The position numbers and the translations under genes were made by a program. Positions 45,962 to 56,390 of a stretch of DNA of 64,000 nucleotides are shown here, piece by piece. The number at the start of each line of letters is the position of its first letter. Position 1 is the first letter of the stretch. The DNA is from Silene conica (lineage: Eukaryota; Streptophyta; Magnoliopsida; Caryophyllales; Caryophyllaceae), in contig CM055313.2 in assembly GCA_029255685.2 (NCBI GenBank), positions 31,182,579-31,246,578 of the forward strand, written 5' to 3'. A model generated the notes under the pieces. The model saw nothing but the letters and a program-made list of their open reading frames with translations. It made no database searches and was not told where the DNA came from.

Positions 45962-47522
45962 CTACGACACTGGAAAAGATGCTCCCGCCCCACTACCACC
46001 TCCATAATCGGGATCTCTTGGATCCCGATCCTGTGGACGCCAACCGCTGTTACAATTAGCAAAGTAAGAAGACATCTTTTCCATCTCTTCTTTCATTCTC
46101 CTTAGTTCTTCATTTCTTTCGGCGTCCCTTCTATCTTTCTCAGCTAGTTGCATCTAAAGGTGACTGACCAAACCAGGAACATAGGGTTGATGCTGGGACG
46201 AGGACCCTCTTCTTGCCGGCGGTTCATAAAAGAGCTCTTTAGCTGAACCGGCCCCATAGACGAAAACCGTCTACCAATTCATACCATAGCTGATTGTCGG
46301 AGATGTCAGGGTTCGCCTTCTTTCGTTTAAGAAATGTTTCCTACAAAAAAATGAAACATTATTAATAATATATACAATAACACTTACATATAAATAAATC
46401 ATTGATTATAAATCATTTTTTAAATACTTTATACAATAACACTTACATATAATTCGCGATCTCCTGCATATACGAAGACGTACCCTTTCCTTCCCTTTTT
46501 GGCATGTGTCTCAAGGAAGAGATCTACAACCGATTGTAGCTGGCCCTTATTTTTCCTTGCCTATAAAAACATAATAAATTCATGAAGTGTTGGTCAGTTA
46601 ATTAAAATTTAAAGCTAAATATATACTTCAAGATAAAAGTGATAAATTAAATCACAAGAGTAAATACTTACAGTTATCGTCACGCGATCATGGAATGACT
46701 GAGACCCACCATAATGAGTAGCGCCAACCTCCACTTCGGGATCATCTCCACCCCTCTTGTTCGCCTTGTTCCGCGCCGACTTTTGCTTGAACTCAGGACT
46801 TTCTCTGTACTTAGTGAATTCTTCATATGACTGACCTACAATCCAATAAAATAGAAACGATTACTATAAATAAAATGTTAAACTTTTTATTTTAATTATT
46901 AATAAATTAATACCTTTCATGAACGTTGGCGGAGTCTTTCTCCTCGACACCTTATACATAATGTCCTTTAGCCTCCTTTGACCAACATCATTGAATCGGT
47001 CCCAAGCCAGTCGATCAAGCGCAGCTGGCCAATAGAAGACACGCTACCAAAAAAATAAGGGTTAGAGAAACAAATCAACCATGAATTTGTAAAAAATAAA
47101 TAATTAAAGTAAAGACTTATATACGTACCCGAAAGGCGTTGTACCACATCTCCTTGTCCTCGTCACTAGCGTTCTTCCAACAAGTGACGCCGTGAACCAT
47201 GTTCTCTTGAATGCTATTGGTGACGCCACGAACCGTTGTTTGATGTCTAAGCCTGAAACCAAACATGAATGTTAATTAATAAGACTAGTTTGAATAAAAT
47301 TAATAAATAAATAAACAACTAGTGAATAAAAAATTACCAAAGACCCGCCGGATCAAGGATGATCCTGCCGTCAGTATGGCGGGGTACACGGACCTCCTCC
47401 TCCTCCTCCTCCTCACTGTCAGTCGACACACGGACCTCCTCCTCCCCCTGTGATCGGGCCGAGCTACTGTCCCCGCCACTACCACTAAAACCGCCCCGTT
47501 GCCTGCCTCCTCCACGAGCCAT
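45962..47522 (-). pseudogene. CACTA second protein, Transposase_24 (Ptta/En-Spm) type
   Basis: Six exons with GT-AG borders can be read: 47522-47338, 47252-47129, 47043-46914, 46835-46672, 46560-46447 and 46340-45962. The N-terminus is Gly/Arg/Ser-rich with a run of Glu. The body has the plant transposase pattern: WKNASDEDKEMWYNAF, KYRESPEFKQKSARNK, GGSQSFHDRV, and a coiled-coil-like C-terminus (DRRDAERNEELRRMKEEMEK). Two lesions affect the last exon: a frame change near 46270 and an in-frame TAG at 46154-46156. In En/Spm-type elements a second protein binds subterminal repeats and assists TNP2-type transposase. Assignment to PF03004 is from the motif pattern. Confidence 0.7.
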
Positions 47523-47643
47523 GTGAACCTATAATTGCAGGAAAAATGTTAACATACATATATATAACATAATAAATAATGTTGGTAAAATATTAAAAAA
47601 CAGGACCTAAATAAATATATAGGATGAAAACCTCATACTAGTT

Positions 47644-50600
47644 TTACTCATCATCATCATCATCATCGTCATCCTCTTCTTCTTCTACCTCCTCCTCCTC
47701 GTCATCATCCTCTTCCTCCTCTTCTAACTCTTCATCATTATTATCTTGTAACTGATCTTGCCCCTCCATTTCATCATCTTCTAACTCCTTTCCCGATTCC
47801 ATCTCATTTCCATACATGACTTCTTGATCTATTGGGGACAGAATGGACTCTGATACAACTTCTTCTTGGAAAAAGGATGTGTCGACTTCTGATCGCGCCT
47901 TTGTTTTAATTACCGCACACCAATTCTTTTGTTGTCTATCTTTACTTGTGCTGGGCGACGATGCATAATAAATTTGCTGAACTTGTTGTGCAAGTATAAA
48001 TGGATCATATTTAGAATAGGTTCGAGTGTGATTCACTTCTACAAGCTTGTAGCGATCATGGACTCTCGTTCCAGCTACAGAATTATCTCTCCATTGAATC
48101 TTGAATAAGACAGCTTTGTAACCCCGTTCACGCCCATTATAGCACAACTCAAAGATATCCTCTAATATCCCATAATAGTCGTTGCCATCAAGAGAAGAAA
48201 TAGTAACGCCATAGTTGCATTTAGCCTTACTTTTCCCGTAGTCGAATGTGTGAAACTTAAACCCATTAACTAAATAATGCTTCCACGTGACAACCTTTCG
48301 AGAAGGACCCAAAGCCAAGCTTCTAACCACATCATTTTGGATATTTAGCTTATCTACATGCTTTCGAAACCAACTGGGAAACTGATCCTCGTGTTTACTC
48401 CAAACATCCTCTCTTTTAACATTAGGGTGATCAGTCATGAAATCTGTCACAAATTTTGCTTCATATGGCTCCAAAACCTCACAATTAGATAGGACATAAA
48501 GGTGAGCACGATTATACTCCTTGTCATCCAGAAATCTTGTTCCCCCAGCAGAAGAACACCCTTCATCATCTTGCACATGAAAACACTTGGGTATACTTGT
48601 ATGTAACTCATCCGCTTCTTCAATGTTCAAGTCTTTTGCTTTGGTGTCAATATGTTTTTCAAAGTAAAAAGAGCAAAAATTGGCAATTTCTTCCTTTAGA
48701 TATGCATTGCAAATAGAACCTTCCACACGAGCTTTATTACCAATTTTCTTTTTCACATGATTAAGAAACCTTTCGAAAGGATACATCCACCTATACTGAA
48801 CGGGTCCACCAAATTTACCTTCATATGGCAAATGAATGGGTAGATGCTCCATCGAATTGAAAAAAGAAGGCGGAAATATCATCTCAAGTTTACACAAAAT
48901 TTCTGGAATTTGGTCTTCCAAACGGATCATGTCATCAACTGATATCGTGGAGGAACACAAGTCTCTGAAAAATTGACTAATTTCTGTAAGTGCATTCCAA
49001 ACGGCGGTCGGGAGTAAATTTTTCAAAGCCACTGGTAACAAGCGCTCCATGAAAACATGACAGTCATGACTTTTCAACCCTCTTAACTTCAATTCCTTTA
49101 AATCAACACAACGGCTGAAATCTGAGGCATAGCCATCGGGAAACTTCAAGTCTTTTACCCAATCGCCTAATACCTTTCTTTGAGCTTTATCAAGGGTAAA
49201 TGGTGCTTTTGGCATTGACCCATCCCTACGAATCTGAAGTTTAGGACGATCACAAAATTTTTTCAATTCTATTCTTGAGCCAATATTGTCACGTGTCTTT
49301 CCTTTAACATCCATAATCGTATGAATAAGTAGCTCAAAGAAATTCTTCTCTATGTGCATCACATCCAAATTGTGTCTGATCAACTTTGTTTTCCAATAGG
49401 GTAGGTCCCAAAAAATACTTCTTTTAAACCAACCACTCTTTTTCTTTTTTAGCTCTCTAAATTCTTCTTCAGTCCCATCGTTGGTGGATGGCAATTCACG
49501 TATAGCCTCCCAAACTGCATCACCTGGGAGTCTATCTGGAGCATCCTCAAGCACCTCCTTTCCTTTTAAGAAGGCTTTTTTGTTCTTTCTACGTATATGC
49601 CCATCCGGTAAGAAGCATCTATGGCAATCAAACCAACTAATCTTTTTAGAATTAGGGAGGTAAAATGCTTTGCTATTGTCCATGCAATAAGGGCATGCCA
49701 TTCGCCCCGCTGTTGCCCAGCCTGATAGCATACCGTACGCGGGGAAATCACTTACAGTCCATAGCAATGAAGCTCTTAGTTGGAAGTTTTGCTTCTTGGA
49801 CACATCAAATGTTTCGACACCGACTTCCCACATATACTCCAGTTCTTCCACCAACGGTTGTAAATAGACATCCAAGTTATTTTTTGGGTTGTGAGGACCG
49901 GGAATAAGTAGTGAGAGGAAAATAAATTGTCTTTTGGAACATAGCCAAGGAGGTAAGTTGTACGGTGTAAGCATTACAGGCCAACACAAGTACGGTCTAC
50001 CAAATTGACCAAAAGGGTCAAACCCATCCGTACACAAGCCAAGTCTCACATTGCGAGGTTCCTCGGCAAAATCAGGATACAAACTATCAAAACGCTTCCA
50101 CTCCTCTCCGTCACTCTGGTGTACGGGGGTTTTCTTTGTGCCATCTCATTTGGTTGGCAATATTTTTCGTGGCATATAACCTTTGAAGTCTTGGAGCTAG
50201 GGGAAGATAAATTAATGGGTGTAATGATATTGGTTTCTTTGTTTTTCCACTCTTCTTACCCTTTTTTCCCTTCAATCTAATATTTCCCTCACTTGTCTCA
50301 TATTTATCCATTTGACATTTCTTACATTTGGTTAGCAACGCATCATCTTTCCAAAAAAGCATACATCCTCCAGGACATGCGTTAATCTTTTCATGTGGAA
50401 GCTGAAGACCTTTGACCACTTTTTTGGTATTGTAAAAATTACGAGTCATAATGTTATTATCGGGTATACTATCTTCAATTAAAGTAGTAATATTGTCAAC
50501 CGCTTTAAACGGCATATTGTACTCACATTTTAACGTTACTATCGTCGATGCAACTTGCAACAATGACATTCTGCTCCCCTCATATAAAGTTTTCTCGGAG

Positions 50601-51028
50601 TCCCTTAGCATATCAAAAAAGGCTTTGGCTTTTGGGTTTGGATCTTCTTCCTCGGTTATAGGTACACGATCGGGATTAGTGAAAACATTCGAATCAAAGG
50701 CATCAAGTACCATTTCTCTATATGGGTTCTCGGGTTCAGAAGAGTGTTCGGGATCAGAAGAGTATTTTTCCCCATGTGATATCCAGTTGTAATAGTTTGG
50801 AAAAAACCCATTCGTAATAAGATGTTCTTCTACTTCTACCTCAAGTAAATATTTTAAGTTTTTACATGTAGTACAAGGACACCTAAGTTTGCGTTGTTCG
50901 AAATCATATGATTCTGAACATCTAGCAAATTCAATAAACCCACGAACTCCCTTTACAAATCTAGCATTAGGACGTTTCTTCTTATCTACTCTTTCTTCGT
51001 ACATCCAGCTACGTTCAAATCTCTTCAT
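47644..51028 (-). pseudogene. TNP2-type CACTA transposase, one frameshift
   Basis: The N-terminal frame (51028-50111) carries the Transposase-associated domain (SWMYEERVDKKKRPNARF ... CPCTTCKN) and TNP2 start motifs. A single-base frame change at about 50105-50111 separates it from the main frame (50082-47644). That frame holds the TNP2 core (CTDGFDPFGQFGRPYLCWPV, MLSGWATAGRMACPYCM, HNLDVMHIEKN), a DUF4218-like block (KSHDCHVFMERLLPVALKN), a DUF4216-like block (GILEDIFELCY, KIQWRD) and an acidic Glu/Asp tail of about 45 residues. Apart from that one indel the gene of about 1,125 codons is open. TNP2 proteins cut the CACTA ends. An intron at the break is not supported by splice sites. Confidence 0.85.
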
Positions 51029-51188
51029 TTTAATCTAGATAATATATAATAATTAAACCAAACACACAACAATAATTTCAATTCAATAAGATTTCAACAA
51101 ATAATAAGTTCAAGCTAAGAATTCAAGTCAATATATGTACTTAAAGATTTCAATTGGGTCCTTATCACTCCAACCTAAACCCATCAAT

Positions 51189-51411
51189 GTATATTTCAAG
51201 TCACTAGCAAATAAATAATTGTGAATTTATTAGTGGGGAAAAAAATTTGGCAGCAATTCCCCTCAGTTCTTCAAATACACAATGTGAAATAAATTTGTAT
51301 TTATTTCACATATGTATTCGAAGAACATACATAAATTGTTACCAAACTCTTTCCCCACTAATAAATTCACAAGTATGTATTTACTACCTAGCTAAGCGAC
51401 TTGAAATATAC
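51189..51411. repeat. 223-bp foldback (hairpin) in the CACTA 5' region
   Basis: The two arms are imperfect inverted repeats: GTATATTTCAAGTCAC at 51189-51204 pairs with GCGACTTGAAATATAC at 51396-51411, GTGAATTTATTAGTGGGGA pairs with TCCCCACTAATAAATTCAC, and the centre has GTGAAATAAAT / ATTTATTTCAC. It may be a small MITE or a regulatory hairpin upstream of TNP2. Confidence 0.7.
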
Positions 51412-51589
51412 AAAGACAGTCCCAAAATGGGGACTATTCATGAATTTCTCCTAACGAGTAATTCATGAACGGGTACTAGGTCAATAGTCATTCAATTCTT
51501 CCACGGAAAATATTCACAATAACTTACAAGGAAAAACATACAAACATAATAATTAACATCACAAAATCATCCTAGAAATCTAATTACTA

Positions 51590-52080
51590 ACTATACTCAT
51601 CATCCAATTTTCCCCAATTTCTAACCCTAATCACAATAACACCCAATTTTTTTCCAATTAACTAACTAAAAACATCCTAAAAACATCTTAATAATCAAAT
51701 TACTAACTAAAATCATCATCTAATTTTTCCCAATTTCTAACCCTAATCACAATAACACCCAATTTTTTTTCAATTAACTAACTAAAAACATCCTAAAAAC
51801 ATCCTAATAATCTAATTACTAACTAAAATCATCATCCAATTTTCCCCAATTTCTAACCCTAATCACAATAACACCCAATTTTTTTTCAATTCACTAACTA
51901 AAAGCATCCTAAAAACATCCTAATAATCTAATTACTAACTAAAATCATGATTCAATTTTCCCCAATTTCTAACCCTAATCACAATAACACCCAATTTTTT
52001 TTCAATTCACTAACTAAAAGCATCCTAAAAGCATCCTAATAAGCTAATTACTAACTAAAAGCATCCTAATAAGCTAATTA
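51590..52080. repeat. 116-bp tandem repeat, about four units
   Basis: The phrase CTAACCCTAATCACAATAAC recurs at 51621, 51737, 51853 and 51969, i.e. every 116 bases, and the intervening sequence is nearly identical. The last unit ends in a shorter 28-base repeat (ACTAACTAAAAGCATCCTAA) near 52045-52085. It lies between the TNP2 start and the right subterminal repeats. Confidence 0.85.
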
Positions 52081-52324
52081 CTAACAACATTTGTGAATTA
52101 CAATAATAATATAAAGGGATTCAATAAAGTTATTAAATCGACTCAAACCTGAAAAACTAGTATGAGGGAGATGAACGGCGGTAGTGGGTGGTCCGGTGGC
52201 GTTGCGGTGGTGGTGTTCCGGTAGTCGATGGTGGTAGTGGGTAAGGAGAGTTTACGTTTTTTTTTTAAAGAAACTAAGGATAGTGAAGGAATGACGGGAG
52301 GAAGAAGTTTGGAAAACTTATACA

Positions 52325-52582
52325 GGGGATTAGCGACCGACAACGGTCGCTAAATTAGCGACCGAAATCAGTCGCTAAATTTAGCGACCGTTATCGGTCG
52401 CTAAACTGGCGCAATGGTACTTTTTGGATTCCCGCGGCTTTTTTAGGATAACATTGGGATATGGTTTTGGTCGCTAAATTTAGCGACCGACAGCGGTCGC
52501 CCGCTTATTTTTTTCGGTTGCTAATTAGCGACTACCGTTGCGGTGGCAGGTTTAGTCGCTATCTGGGGTAATTCTTGTAGTG
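52325..52582. repeat. CACTA right terminal and subterminal repeats
   Basis: TTAGCGACCG and CGGTCGCTAA motifs from 52328 to about 52560, then the terminal repeat ending CTTGTAGTG. The terminal repeat matches the left one imperfectly over about 30 bases. Confidence 0.8.
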
Positions 52583-53363
52583 ATAGAAACCACTGTTCAA
52601 ATTCATGATGAGGTATGGATTGAACGAGTCTCTTGAACCTAGTCCAAGCCTCACTGAAGTCTTCCGAAGCTCCTTGTTTGAAGCTAGTAATTTGCGCCCT
52701 CAAGGCATTAGTCTTGGCCGCGGAATATTATTTCCGATAGAAGGCCAAGGCTAATGTGTTCCAGTCGGTTACTCCCGCAGTAGTGCGGTCTAAATCTCGA
52801 TACCACTCCCTCGCCGAGTCTCGGAGGGAAAAGATGAACATAGTTACTTTGATTTGATCTTGCGTCACTCCATCTGGGGGTGCAATGGAGCAAATATAAT
52901 AAGTGAAGATTTCTATATGCTTGGCTGTATCTTCATTGGCCGCGCCCCCAAATTGATTCCTCTCCACCATGGAGATGTAGGAAGGCTTGGCCTCAAATGG
53001 CTTCCCCGTGCCCGCAGGTAAAATGAACCCTTTGTATAGGTCCTTCACCTGTGGCAAGGAGTGACTGGCAATGCTTGCTTCTTCGGCCATCTTTTCTTCC
53101 TCTTCTTCAAAGGTTTGGAAGTAGGTATTTGTTGGTGTTTTGGGTGTAGGTGGATTGTGAGGTGAGTTTGGTTGTGATTGTGGTTGATTTGGTGTAGGTG
53201 GATTATTTGGTGGTGATGATGGTGGATCGAAAATATCCTCTTGGAATAAGGAAGATGGGGAACCTCCTTCTTTATTCTGCAAGGCAAGCTTCTTTCTTGC
53301 TCTAAGACTCCTTTCAAGCTCGAGGTCTAGTGGTAGGAGTTCTCCTTGAACTAACCTGCGCAT
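52583..53363 (-). pseudogene. A2 gag, N-terminal part (broken)
   Basis: The start MRRLVQGELLPLDLE at 53363 equals that of A1 gag. The capsid region is recognisable (FTYYICSIAPPDGVTQD, REWYRDLDRTTAGVTDW, SEAWTRFKRLVQSIPHHEF). A nonsense codon TAA at 52728-52730 replaces a Tyr of A1. The gene is then cut by the CACTA element at 52583 just after WFL and resumes at 45342. Confidence 0.75.
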
Positions 53364-53460
53364 AAGATGGAAACTACAAGAAGAAAGTAAGAAAGGTTTA
53401 AGGAACAAAGTTCCTTAAACACAAAAACAAAAACAAAAAACAATAAACACTGGCGTCACC

Positions 53461-53478
53461 TCCCCGGCAACGGCCCCA
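53461..53478 (-). other. A2 primer-binding site, tRNA-Asp, one mismatch
   Basis: On the element strand TGGGGCCGTTGCCGGGGA differs from the A1 site (TGGCGCC...) by one base. It lies five bases inside the 5' LTR. Confidence 0.8.
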
Positions 53479-53483
53479 AAATT

Positions 53484-55058
53484 TGACACCCGTCGTTGAG
53501 GGGTGCCAAATATATGATTTATAAAACCTCGGCTTAAGACTAGATAGCGTAAGTCAAGGGTCGAATCACAAGGTGGTGGGGAATGTTTATTGTTTAAGGT
53601 CAATGTTTTAGGGTAACAAATTGGAGGTTTTTGATTGGTTGTCACTAAGTCTAGAAATAAAGATAAAAATAAAACAAGAAAATAAGAATGAGATAAAAAC
53701 TTATGGTAAAAAGGATGCTAGGATGTTCGGGTAGTAAATAGCTATGATGGTGTAAATCCTAAGTCAACATGTATCGCAGTCGCGTAAGGGTGTAACATAT
53801 CCTTTCGGTCTATGGTACCTAATAGCTCCTTTCGGCCTATGCTATTAGTTCCTAGGTCTCACAAATATAGGGTGTCAACAATAAGGGTGATTCCTAATTT
53901 CTAGGTCACATACCTTTCAGTCTTAAGTAACCTAGCCGTCTTAAAGCGTTAACCAATGCCCTTCCCGTATCTTTCAATCTTGGGTAAGTCATTACTAACA
54001 TCCTACAAGTCTCCTTTCAGTCTCATTATAGGTTGTTATAGTCGACGAAATAAAACAGAACTGAAAACGTACGCAGGATGGTCGGCCGACCAGCTACCCC
54101 GGTCGACCGACCAACCACTTCAGTCGACCAACCAATTAAGCTGGTCGACCGACCAAAGTCTGCTACATGCAGAATCGGGTATTACACCATTTACACATAT
54201 TTTACTCCCTACATCCTAACATATGCAATTAGCTACTCATGAACAACGAAAACAGTAGTAAATATAGAATTCATAACAAGCATTAATCTAAGCATGCGAT
54301 AACAACAAAGGCTTTGGGATTCTAACCTAAACCGAATACTAGCAATCCTATGAAACGAATATGAATAATCTGAAAACAAGAGAATTACCGTAATAGGGAT
54401 TAGGGCAGAAAAGAACAAGCTTTATTGAATTCCGTTGAAAGATTAATGATTACAACCAAGAACAATGCTAAAACAAATAAAACAATAACTTTTGTGAAAA
54501 TAGAAAACTAAAATAATTTGATGGCAGTGTATCAGATGTATGCTAGATATTAGATGTAAAAACTGAATTCTAACCCTAATCACGTAATTAGTTTAAGTAG
54601 GCGACAAACATAAGCTTTCTAATAACCTAATCATGCGAATGGGCTTTTGCGGAAATTCTGAGTCTGCGCGCTGGTCGACCGACCAGGTGATGAGGTCGGT
54701 CGACCGATTGTTGGGCTCGGTGGACTTATGACTTTAAGATAGCTGGTCTTCTGGTCGACCGACCATGGTAGTAGGTCGGTCGACCGGTTTTCCTGTTTAT
54801 CAGCCTCGATTTCGTCTTAGTTTGACCTTTTGGTACTTGGTATGCGACTTGAGTTGACTTTTCCTCGCTCCTTGGTTATGCAAAAATCCCGAGGGTAGAA
54901 ATTTGGTATAAAACCGTCTCTCTTCCGTATAATTCTGCAAAAGAGCATAAAAACACGAAAGGAGACAATTTTTGGGAAATAGAGGCTAGAACATAGTAAA
55001 TGGGCGCTAAAATGCGTGTTAAAATAGATGTAAAACATCATAAAATAGACACGCATCA
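53484..55058 (-). repeat. A2 5' LTR
   Basis: 1,575 bp, TGACACCCG at the left and GACACGCATCA at the right end on the plus strand. It is intact and serves as reference for the Tekay-interrupted copy. The GTCGAC-type motif clusters are at 54080-54153 and 54671-54786. Confidence 0.85.
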
Positions 55059-55212
55059 AACGGTCTATGAACAACTGACCATCCCTCTCATTTATGAAGC
55101 ACTTAATATCGCGATGGAAATTTTTGAAGTCGTTTAGAGTCGCACCTATGTTACCGAACCCACTAAGAAGCTCCTTGCACATGTTGAACGTCCGTGTAGC
55201 TCCTATCTTCAG
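55059..55212 (-). pseudogene. MULE transposase, 5' end of the interrupted middle exon
   Basis: This starts after acceptor ACTAATATGCAG (55213) and encodes about 51 residues (KIGATRTFNMCKELLSGFG, FINERDGQLFIDR). It stops at the A2 target duplication AACGG and continues in frame at 33404 with LKEVAKAHEDFFFDY. Confidence 0.75.
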
Positions 55213-55289
55213 CTGCATATTAGTATGCAACGTTAATTACAATATTTATCTCATGTTCTAAAGGGAATTGAAAGGAAAGAGTTACGAAC

Positions 55290-55825
55290 CCTTGAATTAG
55301 AAACTATCATCTCCTTATGATACTTGTACAATTTCCTCGACAATTTCTGAAACTCTATATCTTTAATGTCAATGAGCGCATGATTGTGCCCTGCATGAAA
55401 CATGTCCACTACCAAAACCCCTTTGATTATTTTCAATCTGAGCCTCGCTTTGCAGCCAATCCTGCTTATTCTTGTATTTCTTTGCTGCTTGTCTTCACTA
55501 TTTTCCCCCTCATGTACGTCCCCTTCCACTCGCTTGACTTTCTTTTTGTAGTATGTCGCTCCCTGTCTTCTACATACCAAAAGTTTCGACTTGATTGAAC
55601 CATCACGCCGTCTCTTTGTCGTGTACTTACGAACATCAAAACCAAATGCAAGCGCGTACACCTTGTCGAATTTAGTTGCCTCCTCTATGTGATTGAACTG
55701 CTGCCCGATGAAGGGCTTAAACTCGGAAGCAACTATTCTATAACACTCATCAGCTGCAAAAGTTCTTAATACTGCTGCAAATTCATGTCCTTCTACATCT
55801 GGTCGGTCGTCAGAACAACCAACAC
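55290..55825 (-). pseudogene. MULE transposase, FAR1 DNA-binding exon
   Basis: The exon lies between acceptor CTATTTGTAG (55826) and donor AAGG|GTTCGT (55289). It is open throughout and encodes a FAR1-type DNA-binding domain (PF03101 pattern). The typical start EFKPFIGQQFNHIEEA is followed by ALAFGFDVRKYTTKRRRDGS, LLVCRRQG, a Lys-rich insert and CKARLRL ... HNHAL, giving the Cys/His residues of a WRKY-GCM1-like zinc fold. This domain would bind the transposon ends. The upstream exon with the start codon is not visible; an intron full of GGAGTTACAC repeats precedes it, and the LARD cuts that intron at 56391. Confidence 0.75.
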
Positions 55826-56390
55826 CTACAAATAGTTACACGAGAAAGTTATAGGGATATGGGGGAGTGGAGTTCCAAACAACATAAATGGAATTACATT
55901 CTATTTGAGACGGAGTTACACATCAAATTAGGTGGAGTTACATTCATATAAAAGCGGAGTTACACATCAAATTAGGTGGAGTTACATTCATATATAAGAC
56001 ATGACCAGATTATATGGAGCTACAGTCATACATAGGTGGAGGTACACTTCAAAACAGAAGGAGTTACCCCCATTTATAAGTGGAGTTACAGCCATCTTAC
56101 ATTTGTAAGAGTTACAATTCACGATGATAGGAGTTCCATTCAATTGAATCAGAGGTGTCAAACTTTGTGAGTGGAGTTACTTATTTAGTTCAATGGAGTT
56201 ACACTGTACCTGAAAGGGAGTTACACTCAAACCTAAATGGTGTCAAACTTAGAGAGGTGTAGGAGTTACATTTTAAACTTAAGAGGTGTAGGAGTTACAC
56301 TCCAGGGTAATTGGAGTTCCATTTTAGCTGTACTAGAATTACGTTCATGTTGAGGTGGAGTTGCATTGTGTTTGCACTTCAGACAGAGTT
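55826..56390 (-). repeat. MULE intron with GGAGTTACAC repeats, cut by the LARD
   Basis: No gene. Short units GGAGTTACA(C) on the plus strand, i.e. GTGTAACTCC in the sense of the transposase gene, alternate with AT-rich fillers. The last five bases before the LARD are GAGTT. Confidence 0.7.

Larger units (their letters stand above)
45343..52582 (-). mobile_element. CACTA (En/Spm) transposon in A2 gag
   Basis: 7,240 bp with terminal inverted repeats starting CACTACAA at both ends, flanked by the 3-bp duplication ATA (45340-45342, 52583-52585), as is standard for CACTA elements. Both ends carry subterminal repeats with TTAGCGACC/GGTCGCTAA. On the minus strand it encodes a TNP2-type transposase (51028-47644) and a six-exon Transposase_24-type protein (47522-45962). 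Both genes carry few lesions, so the element is degenerate but not very old. Confidence 0.9.
33405..55058 (-). mobile_element. Athila-like element A2, disrupted
   Basis: A minus-strand element flanked by AACGG (33400-33404 and 55059-55063), inserted in the MULE transposase exon. LTRs are at 33405-34881 plus 43925-44034 and at 53484-55058. The internal part holds only a damaged gag. Relative to A1, everything from the end of gag through the protease to the polypurine tract is deleted, and the gag sequence runs straight into the tract at about 44045. It carries two later insertions: a Tekay-like element in the 3' LTR and a CACTA transposon in gag. It is the same family as A1 but clearly older. 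Confidence 0.85.
5147..56390. mobile_element. KI-MULE (Kaonashi-type Mutator-like element), heavily interrupted
   Basis: The fragments left after removing the inserted retrotransposons and the CACTA element form one coherent transposon: a plus-strand Ulp1-protease gene, a small plus-strand gene, and a minus-strand FAR1/mudrA-type transposase. Mutator-like elements carrying Ulp1-like protease genes are known in plants as KI-MULEs (Kaonashi). Host segments are 5147-15403, 32482-33404 and 55059-56390. Removing each insertion together with one target duplication restores the transposase reading frame exactly at both junctions, which is strong evidence that the pieces are one gene. Terminal inverted repeats were not found: the left end abuts the A0 LTR and the right end is cut by the LARD. 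Confidence 0.8.

Noticed and set aside
51247..51468. Plus-strand frame of 73 codons in the CACTA element
   Set aside because: It lies across the foldback and has no homology-like motif.
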